Source: Bacteroidia bacterium (GTDB lineage: Bacteria > Bacteroidota > Bacteroidia > Chitinophagales > Saprospiraceae). From it: DNA of 45,952 nt. A program made the position numbers and the translations under genes. Every line of letters begins with the position of its first letter. Position 1 is the stretch's first letter. This document shows, piece by piece, positions 1 to 8,356 of this stretch. The notes beneath the pieces are model-generated. The model did not search any database and was not told where the DNA came from. It saw only the letters and a list, made by a program, of their open reading frames with translations. The stretch spans positions 1 to 45,952 of the forward strand of contig JAUHXV010000024.1 of NCBI GenBank assembly GCA_030426765.1, in the 5' to 3' direction.

Positions 1-479
1 ATGTGCCTGAGCCCTGAAAGGGCGTTTATGTAGCGTTGGGGTTTAGCCCTAAGCAACGGAAAGGCCTTTAGTTTAGTAAAAGCCCCCTGGTTCTGCGAAC
101 GATCCCCCTCGCTTGTCTAGAAGGCGTGGTCCTTTGGAGGAAGGGGATGTATTGCAATACGCTCCATTCGAAAAGGGCTGAACCCCATTTCTACATGCAG
201 CCTCTTCAGGGCTAAATCTATAATTCATGGAATGTGCCTGAGCCCTGAAAGGGTCCCGATTCCGACACATCGGAACGGGATAGCGTTGGGGTTTTCCCGC
301 TGAGCGGGACTAAGCAACAGGAGATCATATACAGAATTATAGGTTCGGAAACGATTTGAAAAGGGCTGAACCCCTATTCTACATGCAGCCTCTTCAGGGC
401 TAAATCTATAATTTGTGGAATGTGGCTAAGCCCTGAAAGGGCGTTTATGTAGCGTTGGGGTTTAGCCCTAAGCAACGGA
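1..479. repeat. REP/BIME-like cluster of inverted repeat modules
   Basis: Two module types alternate. Type B (10-58, 241-316, 429-479) begins agccctgaaaggg and ends near ttagccctaagcaac. Type A (175-213, 363-401) begins gggctgaacccc and ends cttcagggct. Type A reads as an imperfect reverse complement of type B, so each A-B pair forms a large inverted repeat around a ~27-base spacer. B2 differs from B1 and B3 by carrying two perfect small hairpins (254-280 and 295-309) where the others have short linkers. The pattern resembles REP doublets of the kind mobilised by RAYT (TnpA_REP) proteins, but no such gene is in the window. Short reading frames here have no recognisable protein features. Confidence 0.75.
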
Positions 480-695
480 AAGGCCTTTAGGTTAGTAGAA
501 ACCCCCCTCGCACTCATTGATTCTGACTTTTCCTTGTCACGGCGAACCCCCTCGGCCGTTGGCCGATCCCCCTCGAGAAGGGGATGTTTAATTGAGACAG
601 GTATGTATCTGTTTACTTAAGCCAGATCAATGATCCCTCTCTGTCCCTCTGACCTTCGCTCTCCGCACTTCGCCCTAAGCGCTTAGCTTTACGTC
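480..695. other. Intergenic spacer before mutY
   Basis: No gene, RNA or clear promoter was recognised. The first part continues the repeat edge with short reiterated gaaccccctcg / gatccccctcg stretches. The last ~90 bases are the leader of mutY; no TAnnTTTG box was found. Confidence 0.5.
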
Positions 696-1751
696 ATGGC
701 TACATTCTTCGCTACTCGGCTGTTAGCATGGACCAGGGATAATCATAGACCCCTCCCCTGGGACAATGGTCCGCGCGACGCATACCATGTGTGGATCTCA
801 GAGGTGATCATGCAACAAACACGTATTGTACAGGGGTGGGATTACTATCTAAAATTCATCGAGCGCTTTCCGGATGTGGGGGCGCTGGCGGGGGCGACGC
901 AGGAAGAGGTCTTGCGGTACTGGCAGGGGCTGGGATATTATAGTCGGGCGCGTAATCTGCACAAGGCGGCGAAGATGGTGGTGGATGAACTTGGGGGTGT
1001 CTTTCCGCACGCGTTCGAGGAGCTGAAGAAGCTGCCCGGGGTGGGGGATTATACGGCGGCGGCGATTGCGTCTTTTGCGTTTGGGTTAAAGCATCCGGTG
1101 GTGGATGGCAATGTCAAGCGCGTGCTGTCGCGGTTTGGTGGGTATGAGGGATCGATCGATGAGCCCTCCGGGCACAAGGAGATCCTGGCGCTGGCAACGA
1201 AGCTTATGAAGGGATCATCTCCGGCTGACTTCAACCAGGCGATCATGAATTTTGGGGCGCTGGTGTGTACGCCGAAGAATCCGCAGTGCACTGCCTGTCC
1301 ACTCTCGAAGAAATGTTATGCGTACCGGAATGAGTGTGTCGATGCACTACCGGTGCGCACCAAGAAGAAAACCAATACGCTGCGGTATCTGCATTTCCTG
1401 GTCTTGTCCTGGCGGGGGAAGATCCTGTTGCACCAGCGCGGGGGCAAGGATATCTGGCGAGGGCTATATACGCCTCCCATCCTCGAGACCAGGTCTACCC
1501 GCAAGCCTACTCTGAAAACAGTCACTGCTGAAGTCCGCTCCCTTACCGGTACTGATAGGTTTGAATGGACCGACTCTTCTGATCCGGTGATACAGGTACT
1601 GTCCCACCAGACGCTGCATGGGCGATTTCATCACATTGAGCTACTCAAAAAGCCCGGCAAAGCTCGGGAAGGGTTTGTTTGGGTACCCACTAGACATCTT
1701 GATGATTTTCCGCGGCCGAAGATGGTGGTGGAGGGAGGGAAACCTGAATAA
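696..1751 (+). CDS. mutY: A/G-specific adenine DNA glycosylase MutY
   Basis: Removes adenine mispaired with 8-oxoguanine or guanine in base excision repair. At 351 aa it has the usual family length. The catalytic Glu of the SEVIMQQT motif is residue 36. A helix-hairpin-helix (LPGVGDYTAAAIASFAFG) lies at about 113-130, and the catalytic Asp in VVDGNVKR is residue 137. The [4Fe-4S] ligands C191, C198, C201 and C207 follow the exact C-x6-C-x2-C-x5-C spacing. The C-terminal ~120 residues (from about 230) correspond to the NUDIX-like 8-oxoG recognition domain. ATG at 696 begins directly with the conserved N-terminal helix. The gene is GC-richer than the next genes, so it probably marks the core-genome side of the island boundary near 1.75 kb. 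Confidence 0.96.
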   Translation: MATFFATRLLAWTRDNHRPLPWDNGPRDAYHVWISEVIMQQTRIVQGWDYYLKFIERFPDVGALAGATQEEVLRYWQGLGYYSRARNLHKAAKMVVDELGGVFPHAFEELKKLPGVGDYTAAAIASFAFGLKHPVVDGNVKRVLSRFGGYEGSIDEPSGHKEILALATKLMKGSSPADFNQAIMNFGALVCTPKNPQCTACPLSKKCYAYRNECVDALPVRTKKKTNTLRYLHFLVLSWRGKILLHQRGGKDIWRGLYTPPILETRSTRKPTLKTVTAEVRSLTGTDRFEWTDSSDPVIQVLSHQTLHGRFHHIELLKKPGKAREGFVWVPTRHLDDFPRPKMVVEGGKPE

Positions 1752-1815
1752 CTAAAGAAGAGGTGAATACGTATCTTTAGAGGCTGAAGTACTTCAAAAA
1801 ATCAATGGCAAATTC

Positions 1816-2511
1816 ATGACTATAAAAGAATTAACAGACAAGCTTCAAGCAAAAGGATATTCTATAAATACTAATAAGGAAATTGGTCATGGCACTCAAA
1901 TTAAATTGTCCAATGGAGCTACAATAAATTGCTACAACAATGGAAGAATACAAGTCCAGGGAAAGGCTGAGGTAAAAGCAGAGTTAGATGCTTTTCTGGG
2001 GCTGTCGAATCCTTCAGAATCTATCGCATTTGAACCGGCAGGTTCTTATGAAAAACAAACAAACCAGGTTTTCGTAGTTTATGGCCATGATAAAGATAGC
2101 CGAGATCAATTAGAGGCTATGCTGAGAAGGTGGGGTCTTGAACCATTAATCCTTGATCAACTTCCATCTGAAGGTCAAACTATAATTGAGAAACTCGAAA
2201 ACTACACCAACAAAGCCCATTTTGGAATCGTACTCGCAACACCCGATGATATAGGTTACCGAAAAGATCATCCTGATGAAGAGGCTTTTAGGGCAAGACA
2301 AAATGTTGTCCTTGAGCTTGGTATGTTGTTATCTTTATTGGGCAGAGATCGGGTTGCGATATTACTTAAAAGCCAATCTGAAATGGAGCGCCCTTCTGAT
2401 ATCCAGGGTTTGATATATATCTCTTTTAAGGACAATGTATCTGAGGCAGGGTTAACTTTGGCTAAAGAAATGTCTGCAAAGGGATATCAAATTGATGTGC
2501 AGAAAATATAG
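1816..2511 (+). CDS. TIR-like nucleotide-binding protein (CAP12/Pycsar-type TIR domain)
   Basis: Residues ~85-215 match the predicted nucleotide-binding TIR-like domain used as an NAD+-degrading effector in CBASS and Pycsar immunity. The first strand is QVFVVYGHDKDSRDQL, followed by a helix with GLEPLIL. The block FGIVLATPDDIGYRK precedes RQNVVLELGMLL, where E167 sits at the position of the conserved catalytic Glu. Residues ~1-60 form a separate small domain with GTQIKLSNG and GRIQVQGKAE, which recalls the TBP-like N-terminal fold of RNase HIII; that resemblance is by eye only. No cyclase (CD-NTase or Pycsar cyclase) lies beside it, so the activating signal is unknown. It starts 64 bases after mutY and opens the AT-richer island. 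Catalytic activity is inferred. Confidence 0.8.
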   Translation: MTIKELTDKLQAKGYSINTNKEIGHGTQIKLSNGATINCYNNGRIQVQGKAEVKAELDAFLGLSNPSESIAFEPAGSYEKQTNQVFVVYGHDKDSRDQLEAMLRRWGLEPLILDQLPSEGQTIIEKLENYTNKAHFGIVLATPDDIGYRKDHPDEEAFRARQNVVLELGMLLSLLGRDRVAILLKSQSEMERPSDIQGLIYISFKDNVSEAGLTLAKEMSAKGYQIDVQKI

Positions 2512-2644
2512 CTTCTTTTATACTAAAATCTCAAAACTTGTTTGGTTATACTACTCCCGCATCGCTTTTTCTTTGTTGCCAAAAGAAGGTAACGGAAAAG
2601 CTACAAATCAAATAACTAAACCACATAGAAAAAAGTATTTTACC

Positions 2645-3238
2645 ATGAAGTCGTTTTTGTTATCACTCATTTCTACGTTTATTTCTATATCCATTTTTGC
2701 TCAACCAAACGCCGAATCGGCCAATCACCTAGCTTTCAAGGGCGTCCCCATTGACGGAACGCTAAATGAGTTTGTTGGAAAAATGAAAAATAGTGGGTTT
2801 ACTCACATCGGGACAGAAAACGGAACAGCGGTATTACAAGGTGATTTCGCGGCTTATAAAAACTGTATCATCAGAGTCTCAACCTTAAAACAGAAAGATT
2901 TGGTAAGCAACATCTCTGTGGAGTTCCCAAACTGCAGTACCTGGTCTTCGCTTTCTTCAAATTACTTTAATTTAAAAGGTCTTTTGACTGAAAAATACGG
3001 ATCGCCGGCAGGTGTTGTTGAGCGTTTTGACTCTCCGTATAATCCTGACGATGACAATGATAAAATGTATGAGTTGGGTCAGAATAGGTGTAAATACTAC
3101 TCCACGTACACCCTTCAAAAGGGAAGTATTCAGCTATCAATTCAAAACAAAAGATCGTCGAGGGGATTTGTTATGCTGACATACTCGGACAAAATTAATA
3201 GTGATGTGATCCGTGAAAAAGCACTTGGTGATTTATAG
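2645..3238 (+). CDS. Hypothetical secreted protein (~197 aa)
   Basis: I do not recognise a function. The start is set at ATG 2645 because it opens a clear Sec signal peptide (MKSFLLSLISTFISISIFAQ); the longer frame that begins inside the TIR gene adds non-signal-like residues. The mature part is one small domain that starts LAFKGVPIDGTLNEFV and continues through an alpha/beta pattern (FVGKMKNSGFTHIG, AVLQGDFAAYKNC, VSNISVEFPNCSTW). Proteins with this beginning are familiar as uncharacterised exported proteins of Bacteroidota. It has no visible link to its defence neighbours and may simply have been caught within the island. Confidence 0.75.
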   Translation: MKSFLLSLISTFISISIFAQPNAESANHLAFKGVPIDGTLNEFVGKMKNSGFTHIGTENGTAVLQGDFAAYKNCIIRVSTLKQKDLVSNISVEFPNCSTWSSLSSNYFNLKGLLTEKYGSPAGVVERFDSPYNPDDDNDKMYELGQNRCKYYSTYTLQKGSIQLSIQNKRSSRGFVMLTYSDKINSDVIREKALGDL

Positions 3239-3321
3239 TATTTACTTCCTTTTTGCCATATAATCCTTTATCGTCAGGATCGTCTCAATGAGCATGATAG
3301 AAGTCAAAAAACAAAAACCCC

Positions 3322-4755
3322 ATGCCCCTTCACCCCTATCAAACCGATGCAGTTAAAAACGTTTTAGAAGCATTTGAAAAGCATAGATCTGTCATGCTGC
3401 AAATGCCCACTGGAGCCGGTAAAACACATGTCTTTTGTGAAATTGCAAAGGGGTTCTACATTGAAAGAGAAGGGCGCGTCTTGGTTCTGGCACATCGAAA
3501 AGAGCTTATTCAACAGATACAGAATCGGCTGAAAAAGTTTGGGATGAACTCGGGCATAATTCAGTCTGGTCATGAAGAAGATGAAAATGCACAGATTCAG
3601 GTGGCTTCTGTCCAAACCCTGTATCGAAGGAATAATTCAATACACCTTAACAATGTGTCACTAATCATTGTTGATGAAGCTCACCATACACGCTCCGCCA
3701 CTTACCTAGCCATATTAAAAGCGTACCAAAGGAGCAATACCAAGTTATTGGGTGTTACGGCAACACCCGAAAGGCTGGATGGGCAAGGTTTTGAGAATAT
3801 CTTTGATCACCTGATAAGCTCACCACAGATCAGCTGGTTTGTAGAACAGGGATACTTGGCACCCGTGAGGCACTATGCTTCAGACATAATAAAACTGGAG
3901 GGTGTCTCCATAAAAAAATACCGAAAAGGATATAGCGACTATGATGATGAGAAGGCAGTGCGGTATTATATGGGTGAAAACATTATGGCCGATATCATCG
4001 ACAGCTACGAACGTTTCGGTGAAAACAAAAAAGCGATTGTCTTTGCCATTACGATCGCCCACGCCAAAGAATTATCAGACCGATTTAATGAGAATGGACA
4101 CGTATCCAAGGTTGTATCAAGTCTAACAAAAGCCCCAGAGAGAGAAATAATTCTTAAACGATTTAAAAATAATGATATCAAAATCCTGGTCAATGTTGAT
4201 ATCTTTTCCGAAGGGTTTGACTGTCCTGATATTGAAGTGGTACAGATTGCAAGACCCACGAAATCACTAGTAAAATACCTGCAGATGGTCGGACGCGTCA
4301 CCCGGACTTTTGAAGGGAAAGACTATGCTATTGTGCTCGACAACGCCTGCCTTTGGCAGGACCACGGTCTGATATCCAACGTAAGAGAATGGACCCTCAA
4401 TGGTAGCAATCTAATGCAAGAGGTCTTCGATGGACTCGTTTTTTCTGATGGAGCTGGGGGTGAAGCGGCATACAGACACAGGATGAAAGAAATTCCAGAT
4501 ATTAATATGGTTGAGGTGGACTCTCTTGGTCACAAAGAGGAAGTTATCTTTACAAAGAGAAGACTTGAGGCCGTCATGAGTGAATATCATGTTACTGGGC
4601 CAGAGGTTTTTGACTATTTAGAGACGCTAACAAGCATTGACCTTAAAGAGCATTTTAAAGGAAAAGGTTCTGATTTTAAAAAGAAGTTTGTCTCAGAACA
4701 CCTCCTGAAACTCATCGACTTTAAGTTCTCATCTCATAAGGCATTAAAAGCTTAA
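3322..4755 (+). CDS. DEAD/DEAH-box SF2 helicase
   Basis: A complete two-domain superfamily 2 ATPase of 477 aa. Motif Q-like N-terminus LHPYQTDAV; Walker A MPTGAGKTH at residues 28-36; motif Ia LVLAHRKELIQQI near 54-66; DEAH at 118-121; motif III TATP at 146-149; and in the second RecA domain FSEGFDCP and QMVGRVTR (motif VI). The layout is that of Res/XPB-like helicases without a nuclease domain; the C-terminal ~130 residues are unassigned. The stop is 25 bases before mod at 4781, so the two are probably co-transcribed. I infer an accessory translocase of the restriction-modification island, but a stand-alone helicase role cannot be excluded. Confidence 0.85.
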   Translation: MPLHPYQTDAVKNVLEAFEKHRSVMLQMPTGAGKTHVFCEIAKGFYIEREGRVLVLAHRKELIQQIQNRLKKFGMNSGIIQSGHEEDENAQIQVASVQTLYRRNNSIHLNNVSLIIVDEAHHTRSATYLAILKAYQRSNTKLLGVTATPERLDGQGFENIFDHLISSPQISWFVEQGYLAPVRHYASDIIKLEGVSIKKYRKGYSDYDDEKAVRYYMGENIMADIIDSYERFGENKKAIVFAITIAHAKELSDRFNENGHVSKVVSSLTKAPEREIILKRFKNNDIKILVNVDIFSEGFDCPDIEVVQIARPTKSLVKYLQMVGRVTRTFEGKDYAIVLDNACLWQDHGLISNVREWTLNGSNLMQEVFDGLVFSDGAGGEAAYRHRMKEIPDINMVEVDSLGHKEEVIFTKRRLEAVMSEYHVTGPEVFDYLETLTSIDLKEHFKGKGSDFKKKFVSEHLLKLIDFKFSSHKALKA

Positions 4756-4780
4756 ATAATAAACAAACGAACCACCAGCA

Positions 4781-6682
4781 ATGAGTATCGACAAACTTGA
4801 TATGAAAAGCCCCGACCTTGTCACCGAAAACATTGAAAAGCTATCTGTGCTGTTCCCTAACTGCGTTACGGAAGGTGCAGATGGCAAGGCAATAGACTTT
4901 GACTTGCTCAAACAAGAGCTAAGCCATGCCGTGGTAGAAGCAAATAAAGAACGTTACCGATTAGAGTGGCCAGGGAAACGAGAAGCCATAGTAACCGCTA
5001 ACCTACCCACTACCAAAACCCTGCGTCCTGTAAGGGAAGACTCTGTAGATTTTGACAACACCGAGAACCTCTACATAGAAGGCGACAACTTAGAAGTACT
5101 CAAGCTACTGCAAGAAAGCTACTTGGGTAAGATTAAGATGATCTACATAGACCCGCCATACAATACAGGTAAAGACTTTGTGTACAAAGACAACTTTAGC
5201 AAAGATGCCCAGGAAGAACTCTTAGAAAGCGGACAAAAAGACGAGTACAAGCAACGCTTGGTAGCTAACCCTGAAACAGCAGGACGTTACCATTCCGATT
5301 GGTTGAGCATGATGTACCCAAGATTAAAGTTAGCAAGGAACCTTTTAACTCAGAATGGTGCTGTTTTTATGAGTATTGATGACAACGAAGTTAACAACCT
5401 TAGAAAGGTGTGTGATGATATCTTCGGTGATCACAATTTTGTCGCACTAATATCAATCATAGTAAAAACTGAAGGTCGTAGGTATGGCTTCTTTGCAAAA
5501 ACTCACGAATATGTCCTCGTGTATGCTAAAGATAATACGGTTCTTGAATTGAACGAATTGGAAGTTCAAGGCAAAGAGTTTCGCTATAAAGATGAATTGG
5601 GTGGATTTGATTTAAGGGAATTGAGAAACCAGAACACTCGGGCTTTTAACTCGTCTAATCGTCCGAATCTTAGATATCCATTCTATGTGGAAGAAAAGAA
5701 TGAAGATAGTAAAGGTTTAATGCGCCTATCAGTAACTAAAAAAGGTGGGTGGACGGAAGTGTGGCCTATTACTGTTGACGGACTTAAAAGCGTTTGGCGT
5801 TGGGGGAAAGAAAAAGCTCAGAAGAATGAAAAGACAGGATTGGCTGCAAGGAAAGGAAGTGACGATGTGATTCGAATATTTCAGAAGTACCGTTCAAGCA
5901 CTCAGTCTGCGAAAACTGTTTGGATGGATAAACAGATTATATCTATAAAAGGTACTAAAGAAGTACAAGAGCTGTTTGGATTTAGTGCTTTTGACTTCCC
6001 TAAGCCAGTTGGTCTTGTCGAACGCCTTATTGAAATAGGCACTAATGAAGCTGATACGGTTTTAGATTTTTTTTCAGGTTCAGCAACCACGGGTCACGCT
6101 GTTTATTCTCTTAACAAGCGTACAAGTAGTAATAGAAAATACATTTTAGTCCAATTACCAGAAGAAATAGAAAAAGACCATATCAGTTATAAAAAGGGTT
6201 ACTCAACACTTTGTGACGTGGCACGCGACAGGCTTAAAAAATCTGAAGAAGCAGTCGGTGTATTAGGTGAAGAGTTTGCAGGCTTTAAAACATTTAAATT
6301 AGACAGCAGCAACATGCAAGATGTCTATTATAAGCCACAAGATTATGACCAAAACAACTTAGACCTCTTTGGAGACAATGTAAAACCAGACCGTACCGCA
6401 GATGATTTGTTGGCACAAGTGATGTTAGATTGGGGCTTGCCTCTATCGCTCAAGATAGAGTCCGCCTTGGTGGCGGATAAACAGGTATTCAAGGTGGCAG
6501 AAAATTCCTTATATGCATGTTTTGATAGTGGTATTGATGAAGACTTTGCCAAAGCCATAGCAAAGGATAAACCCTTGCGCATTGTATTTAGGGACAGAGG
6601 GTTTAAGAACGATACCGCAAAGACGAATGTAAAGCAGTTGCTCAGGCAGTTAAGTCCGGAGACGGAGATGAAGGTGATTTAG
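4781..6682 (+). CDS. mod: Type III restriction-modification DNA methyltransferase (Mod)
   Basis: Modification and specificity subunit of a type III system, expected to methylate adenine N6 on one strand of a short asymmetric site. It has the beta-class order: catalytic motif IV DPPYNTG at residues 124-130 comes first, the variable target-recognition region spans roughly 220-400, and the SAM-binding motif I (VLDFFSGSATTGHA) lies at 427-440. It is preceded by the conserved LYIEGDNLEVLKLL block (~97-110) typical of Mod. At 633 aa it is full length with no frameshift. Between mod and res lie 1.67 kb that hold the GxxExxY and Abi genes, an uncommon gap for a pair that is usually adjacent. The recognition site cannot be predicted. 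Confidence 0.93.
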   Translation: MSIDKLDMKSPDLVTENIEKLSVLFPNCVTEGADGKAIDFDLLKQELSHAVVEANKERYRLEWPGKREAIVTANLPTTKTLRPVREDSVDFDNTENLYIEGDNLEVLKLLQESYLGKIKMIYIDPPYNTGKDFVYKDNFSKDAQEELLESGQKDEYKQRLVANPETAGRYHSDWLSMMYPRLKLARNLLTQNGAVFMSIDDNEVNNLRKVCDDIFGDHNFVALISIIVKTEGRRYGFFAKTHEYVLVYAKDNTVLELNELEVQGKEFRYKDELGGFDLRELRNQNTRAFNSSNRPNLRYPFYVEEKNEDSKGLMRLSVTKKGGWTEVWPITVDGLKSVWRWGKEKAQKNEKTGLAARKGSDDVIRIFQKYRSSTQSAKTVWMDKQIISIKGTKEVQELFGFSAFDFPKPVGLVERLIEIGTNEADTVLDFFSGSATTGHAVYSLNKRTSSNRKYILVQLPEEIEKDHISYKKGYSTLCDVARDRLKKSEEAVGVLGEEFAGFKTFKLDSSNMQDVYYKPQDYDQNNLDLFGDNVKPDRTADDLLAQVMLDWGLPLSLKIESALVADKQVFKVAENSLYACFDSGIDEDFAKAIAKDKPLRIVFRDRGFKNDTAKTNVKQLLRQLSPETEMKVI

Positions 6683-6698
6683 TTTGGCTCCGTGAGAA

Positions 6699-7179
6699 TG
6701 TCTGAACCATGATTAATAAGGATTATACGATTGCCTTGATTATGGAGCAGTAAGACTTGAAATCAAGCGATCATGAAACATTAAGATTTAACCCATAAAA
6801 TCATCGGTGCCGCCATGGAGGTACACAAGCACCTGGGAAATGGTTTTCAGGAAGTGATCTATCAGCGTGCGCTATCCATTGAAATGAATATGAGAGACCT
6901 GCCTCATGTGAGAGAAAAAGAGATGGAGCTGCATTACAAGGGGTATGAAATTGGCACACGGCGTGTTGATTTTTTTGTGGATGAGACCATTATGGTCGAA
7001 ATAAAAGCATTGACCGCACTTGAAGATGTGCATCTGGCGCAAGCGATGAATTATCTCGAAGCATATAATATAGAAATCGGCCTGTTACTGAATTTTGGTG
7101 CCAGGAGCATTGAGTTCAAAAGGGTACACAATAATAAAATCAAGCCATCATGATAATCGAGCAAATCATGGTTCAGACA
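6699..7179 (+). mobile_element. Small cassette with 16-bp inverted ends carrying a GxxExxY gene
   Basis: TGTCTGAACCATGATT at 6699-6714 is the exact reverse complement of AATCATGGTTCAGACA at 7164-7179. These ends enclose only the GxxExxY frame and its leader, in the gap between mod and the Abi gene. No transposase and no clear target-site duplication are present, so it would have to be moved in trans, like a MITE that has captured a gene. Similar sequences (gtctgaac..tgatt) around GxxExxY genes are common in Bacteroidota as I recall; that needs a search. Confidence 0.6.
6815..7153 (+). CDS. GxxExxY protein, N-terminally shortened by an in-frame stop
   Basis: A small protein of the GxxExxY family: the defining motif is GFQEVIY at residues 11-17, followed by YKGYEIGTRRVDFFVDE and EIKALTALEDVHLAQAMNYL. 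The DFFVDE...EIKA arrangement looks like a PD-(D/E)XK nuclease-type core (D, E-x-K), but a biochemical function is not established. The family usually starts about 14 residues earlier. Here that start is visible at ATG 6773, but codon 4 is TAA (6782-6784), after which the frame continues DLTHKIIGAAM into this ORF. Translation must therefore restart at ATG 6815, or the gene is a recent pseudogene. The rest of the frame is intact. Confidence 0.7.
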   Translation: MEVHKHLGNGFQEVIYQRALSIEMNMRDLPHVREKEMELHYKGYEIGTRRVDFFVDETIMVEIKALTALEDVHLAQAMNYLEAYNIEIGLLLNFGARSIEFKRVHNNKIKPS

Positions 7180-7224
7180 ATTACCAATTGTGGGTATGAA
7201 AACATGAAAAACATTCGTATATTT

Positions 7225-7285
7225 GCAGGTAATAGTACCTGCCATGCCTCTCGTAGAAGCACACTTTGGCAGGTTTTCGCTTTTT
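7225..7285 (+). ncRNA. Candidate abiF-type RNA upstream of the Abi gene
   Basis: GCAGGTA (7225-7231) pairs with TACCTGC (7236-7242) around an ATAG loop. The same 3' arm, read as ACCTGCC (7237-7243), can instead pair with GGCAGGT (7268-7274), which is followed by tttcgcttttt, a terminator-like tail. The two pairings exclude each other. An abiF RNA motif upstream of Abi_2/AbiF genes is known from comparative RNA surveys, and the position and hairpin-plus-U-tract form fit it. A TATATTTG box (7218-7225) lies right at the 5' edge; its start point would fall inside the first hairpin, so it may be coincidental. The identity is inferred from memory of the motif. Confidence 0.5.
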
Positions 7286-7316
7286 ATAGCCCTATGTTTC
7301 ACAAAACCAAGGGTTT

Positions 7317-8216
7317 ATGAGGTATCAAAAAGCCAGCCTTACCATTGCCGAGCAAATCCAGCGTCTTCAAAACAGGGGCTTAAACATACCAGATACGGAG
7401 CGTGCTGCTCATTATTTAGGCAATATTAGTTATTACCGTTTGCGGGCTTACACCTACCCTTTTCAGGATAACAAAGACCCCAACCACCCTTTCATTCAGG
7501 AGGTTAGCTTTGATGAAATCCTCAACCTCTATGTGTTTGACAGGCAGTTGCGTTTGTTACTCTTCAATGCCTTAGAGAAAATTGAGATTGCCTTCCGTAC
7601 CCAAATTATTTATCGTTACGCTTTAGAATATGGTGCTTTTTGGCATTTAGAAACGGACTTGTACAACAACTCCCGCTTCTTTGCTCAACACATTGCTTCG
7701 CTAGAAAAAGAAATAGATCGTAGCAAAGAAACTTTCATCAAACACTATAAGGCTACCTACACAGAGCCCGATACGCCACCCGCGTGGATGGCATTAGAGG
7801 TGAGCAGCATGGGACTGTTGTCTAAAATCTATTTTAACCTCAGAAAAGACAAAGGCCCTAAAGATGAAATTACCCGATACTTCGGATTAAAGGATACAGA
7901 TACCCTAGAGAACTGGTTGCATTGTTTTTCGCTACTTCGCAACCTATGCGCCCACCACAGTCGTGTATGGAACAGGCGCATGACCAAAATGCGCATTCCA
8001 CACAAAACGCTCAATCCTTTTATTGAGAACAAAAACATTAGGCCGTATAAGGTCTATACCTACATCACGGCCATCAATTTCATTTTGAATATCATTAGTC
8101 CGGGGCATCATTTTAAAGCCAACCTCTTGTCCATAATGGAAAATTGTCCCTTGGCACAAGAAAAAGAAATGGGCTTTCCTTTAAATTGGAAAGAAGAAAG
8201 GTTTTGGAAAGGATAA
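7317..8216 (+). CDS. Abi_2 family (AbiD/AbiF-like) HEPN protein
   Basis: An abortive-infection type protein of 299 aa, the usual family length. It begins with the typical SLTIAEQIQRLQNRGLNI segment, followed by LGNISYYRLRAYTYPF and FDRQLRLLLFNALEKIEIAFRTQI. The C-terminal half holds NLCAHHSRVWNRR, giving the Rx4H motif (R-N-L-C-A-H) of HEPN ribonucleases. By family knowledge such proteins stop phage growth, probably by cutting RNA, and are held in check by a partner. The partner may be the structured RNA just upstream. The gene is placed inside the type III R-M operon, between mod and res. Confidence 0.9.
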   Translation: MRYQKASLTIAEQIQRLQNRGLNIPDTERAAHYLGNISYYRLRAYTYPFQDNKDPNHPFIQEVSFDEILNLYVFDRQLRLLLFNALEKIEIAFRTQIIYRYALEYGAFWHLETDLYNNSRFFAQHIASLEKEIDRSKETFIKHYKATYTEPDTPPAWMALEVSSMGLLSKIYFNLRKDKGPKDEITRYFGLKDTDTLENWLHCFSLLRNLCAHHSRVWNRRMTKMRIPHKTLNPFIENKNIRPYKVYTYITAINFILNIISPGHHFKANLLSIMENCPLAQEKEMGFPLNWKEERFWKG

Positions 8217-8356
8217 GTAATATTTAATTAGATAAAGAAGAAATATTAATTTAAAGAGGTTTAAGGAATATGTTAACAATGTTCTTAACCATTGATTACC
8301 AGCCAAATACCTCGCTCAAGGAACATTGAGACCCTATTAAGGAACATTAGCAACTT
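8217..8356 (+). other. Leader of res with a short direct repeat
   Basis: An AT-rich 140-base gap. It contains the direct repeat aaggaacatt (8319-8328 and 8340-8349) just before the res start codon at 8357. No clear promoter or terminator was seen. Confidence 0.35.

Noticed and set aside
73-270. 65-codon frame in the first repeat cluster
   Set aside because: It spans repeat modules A and B and has no protein-like features.
2492-2644. Longer N-terminus of the secreted protein, overlapping the TIR gene
   Set aside because: It would place ~50 residues ahead of a perfect signal peptide; ATG 2645 is preferred.
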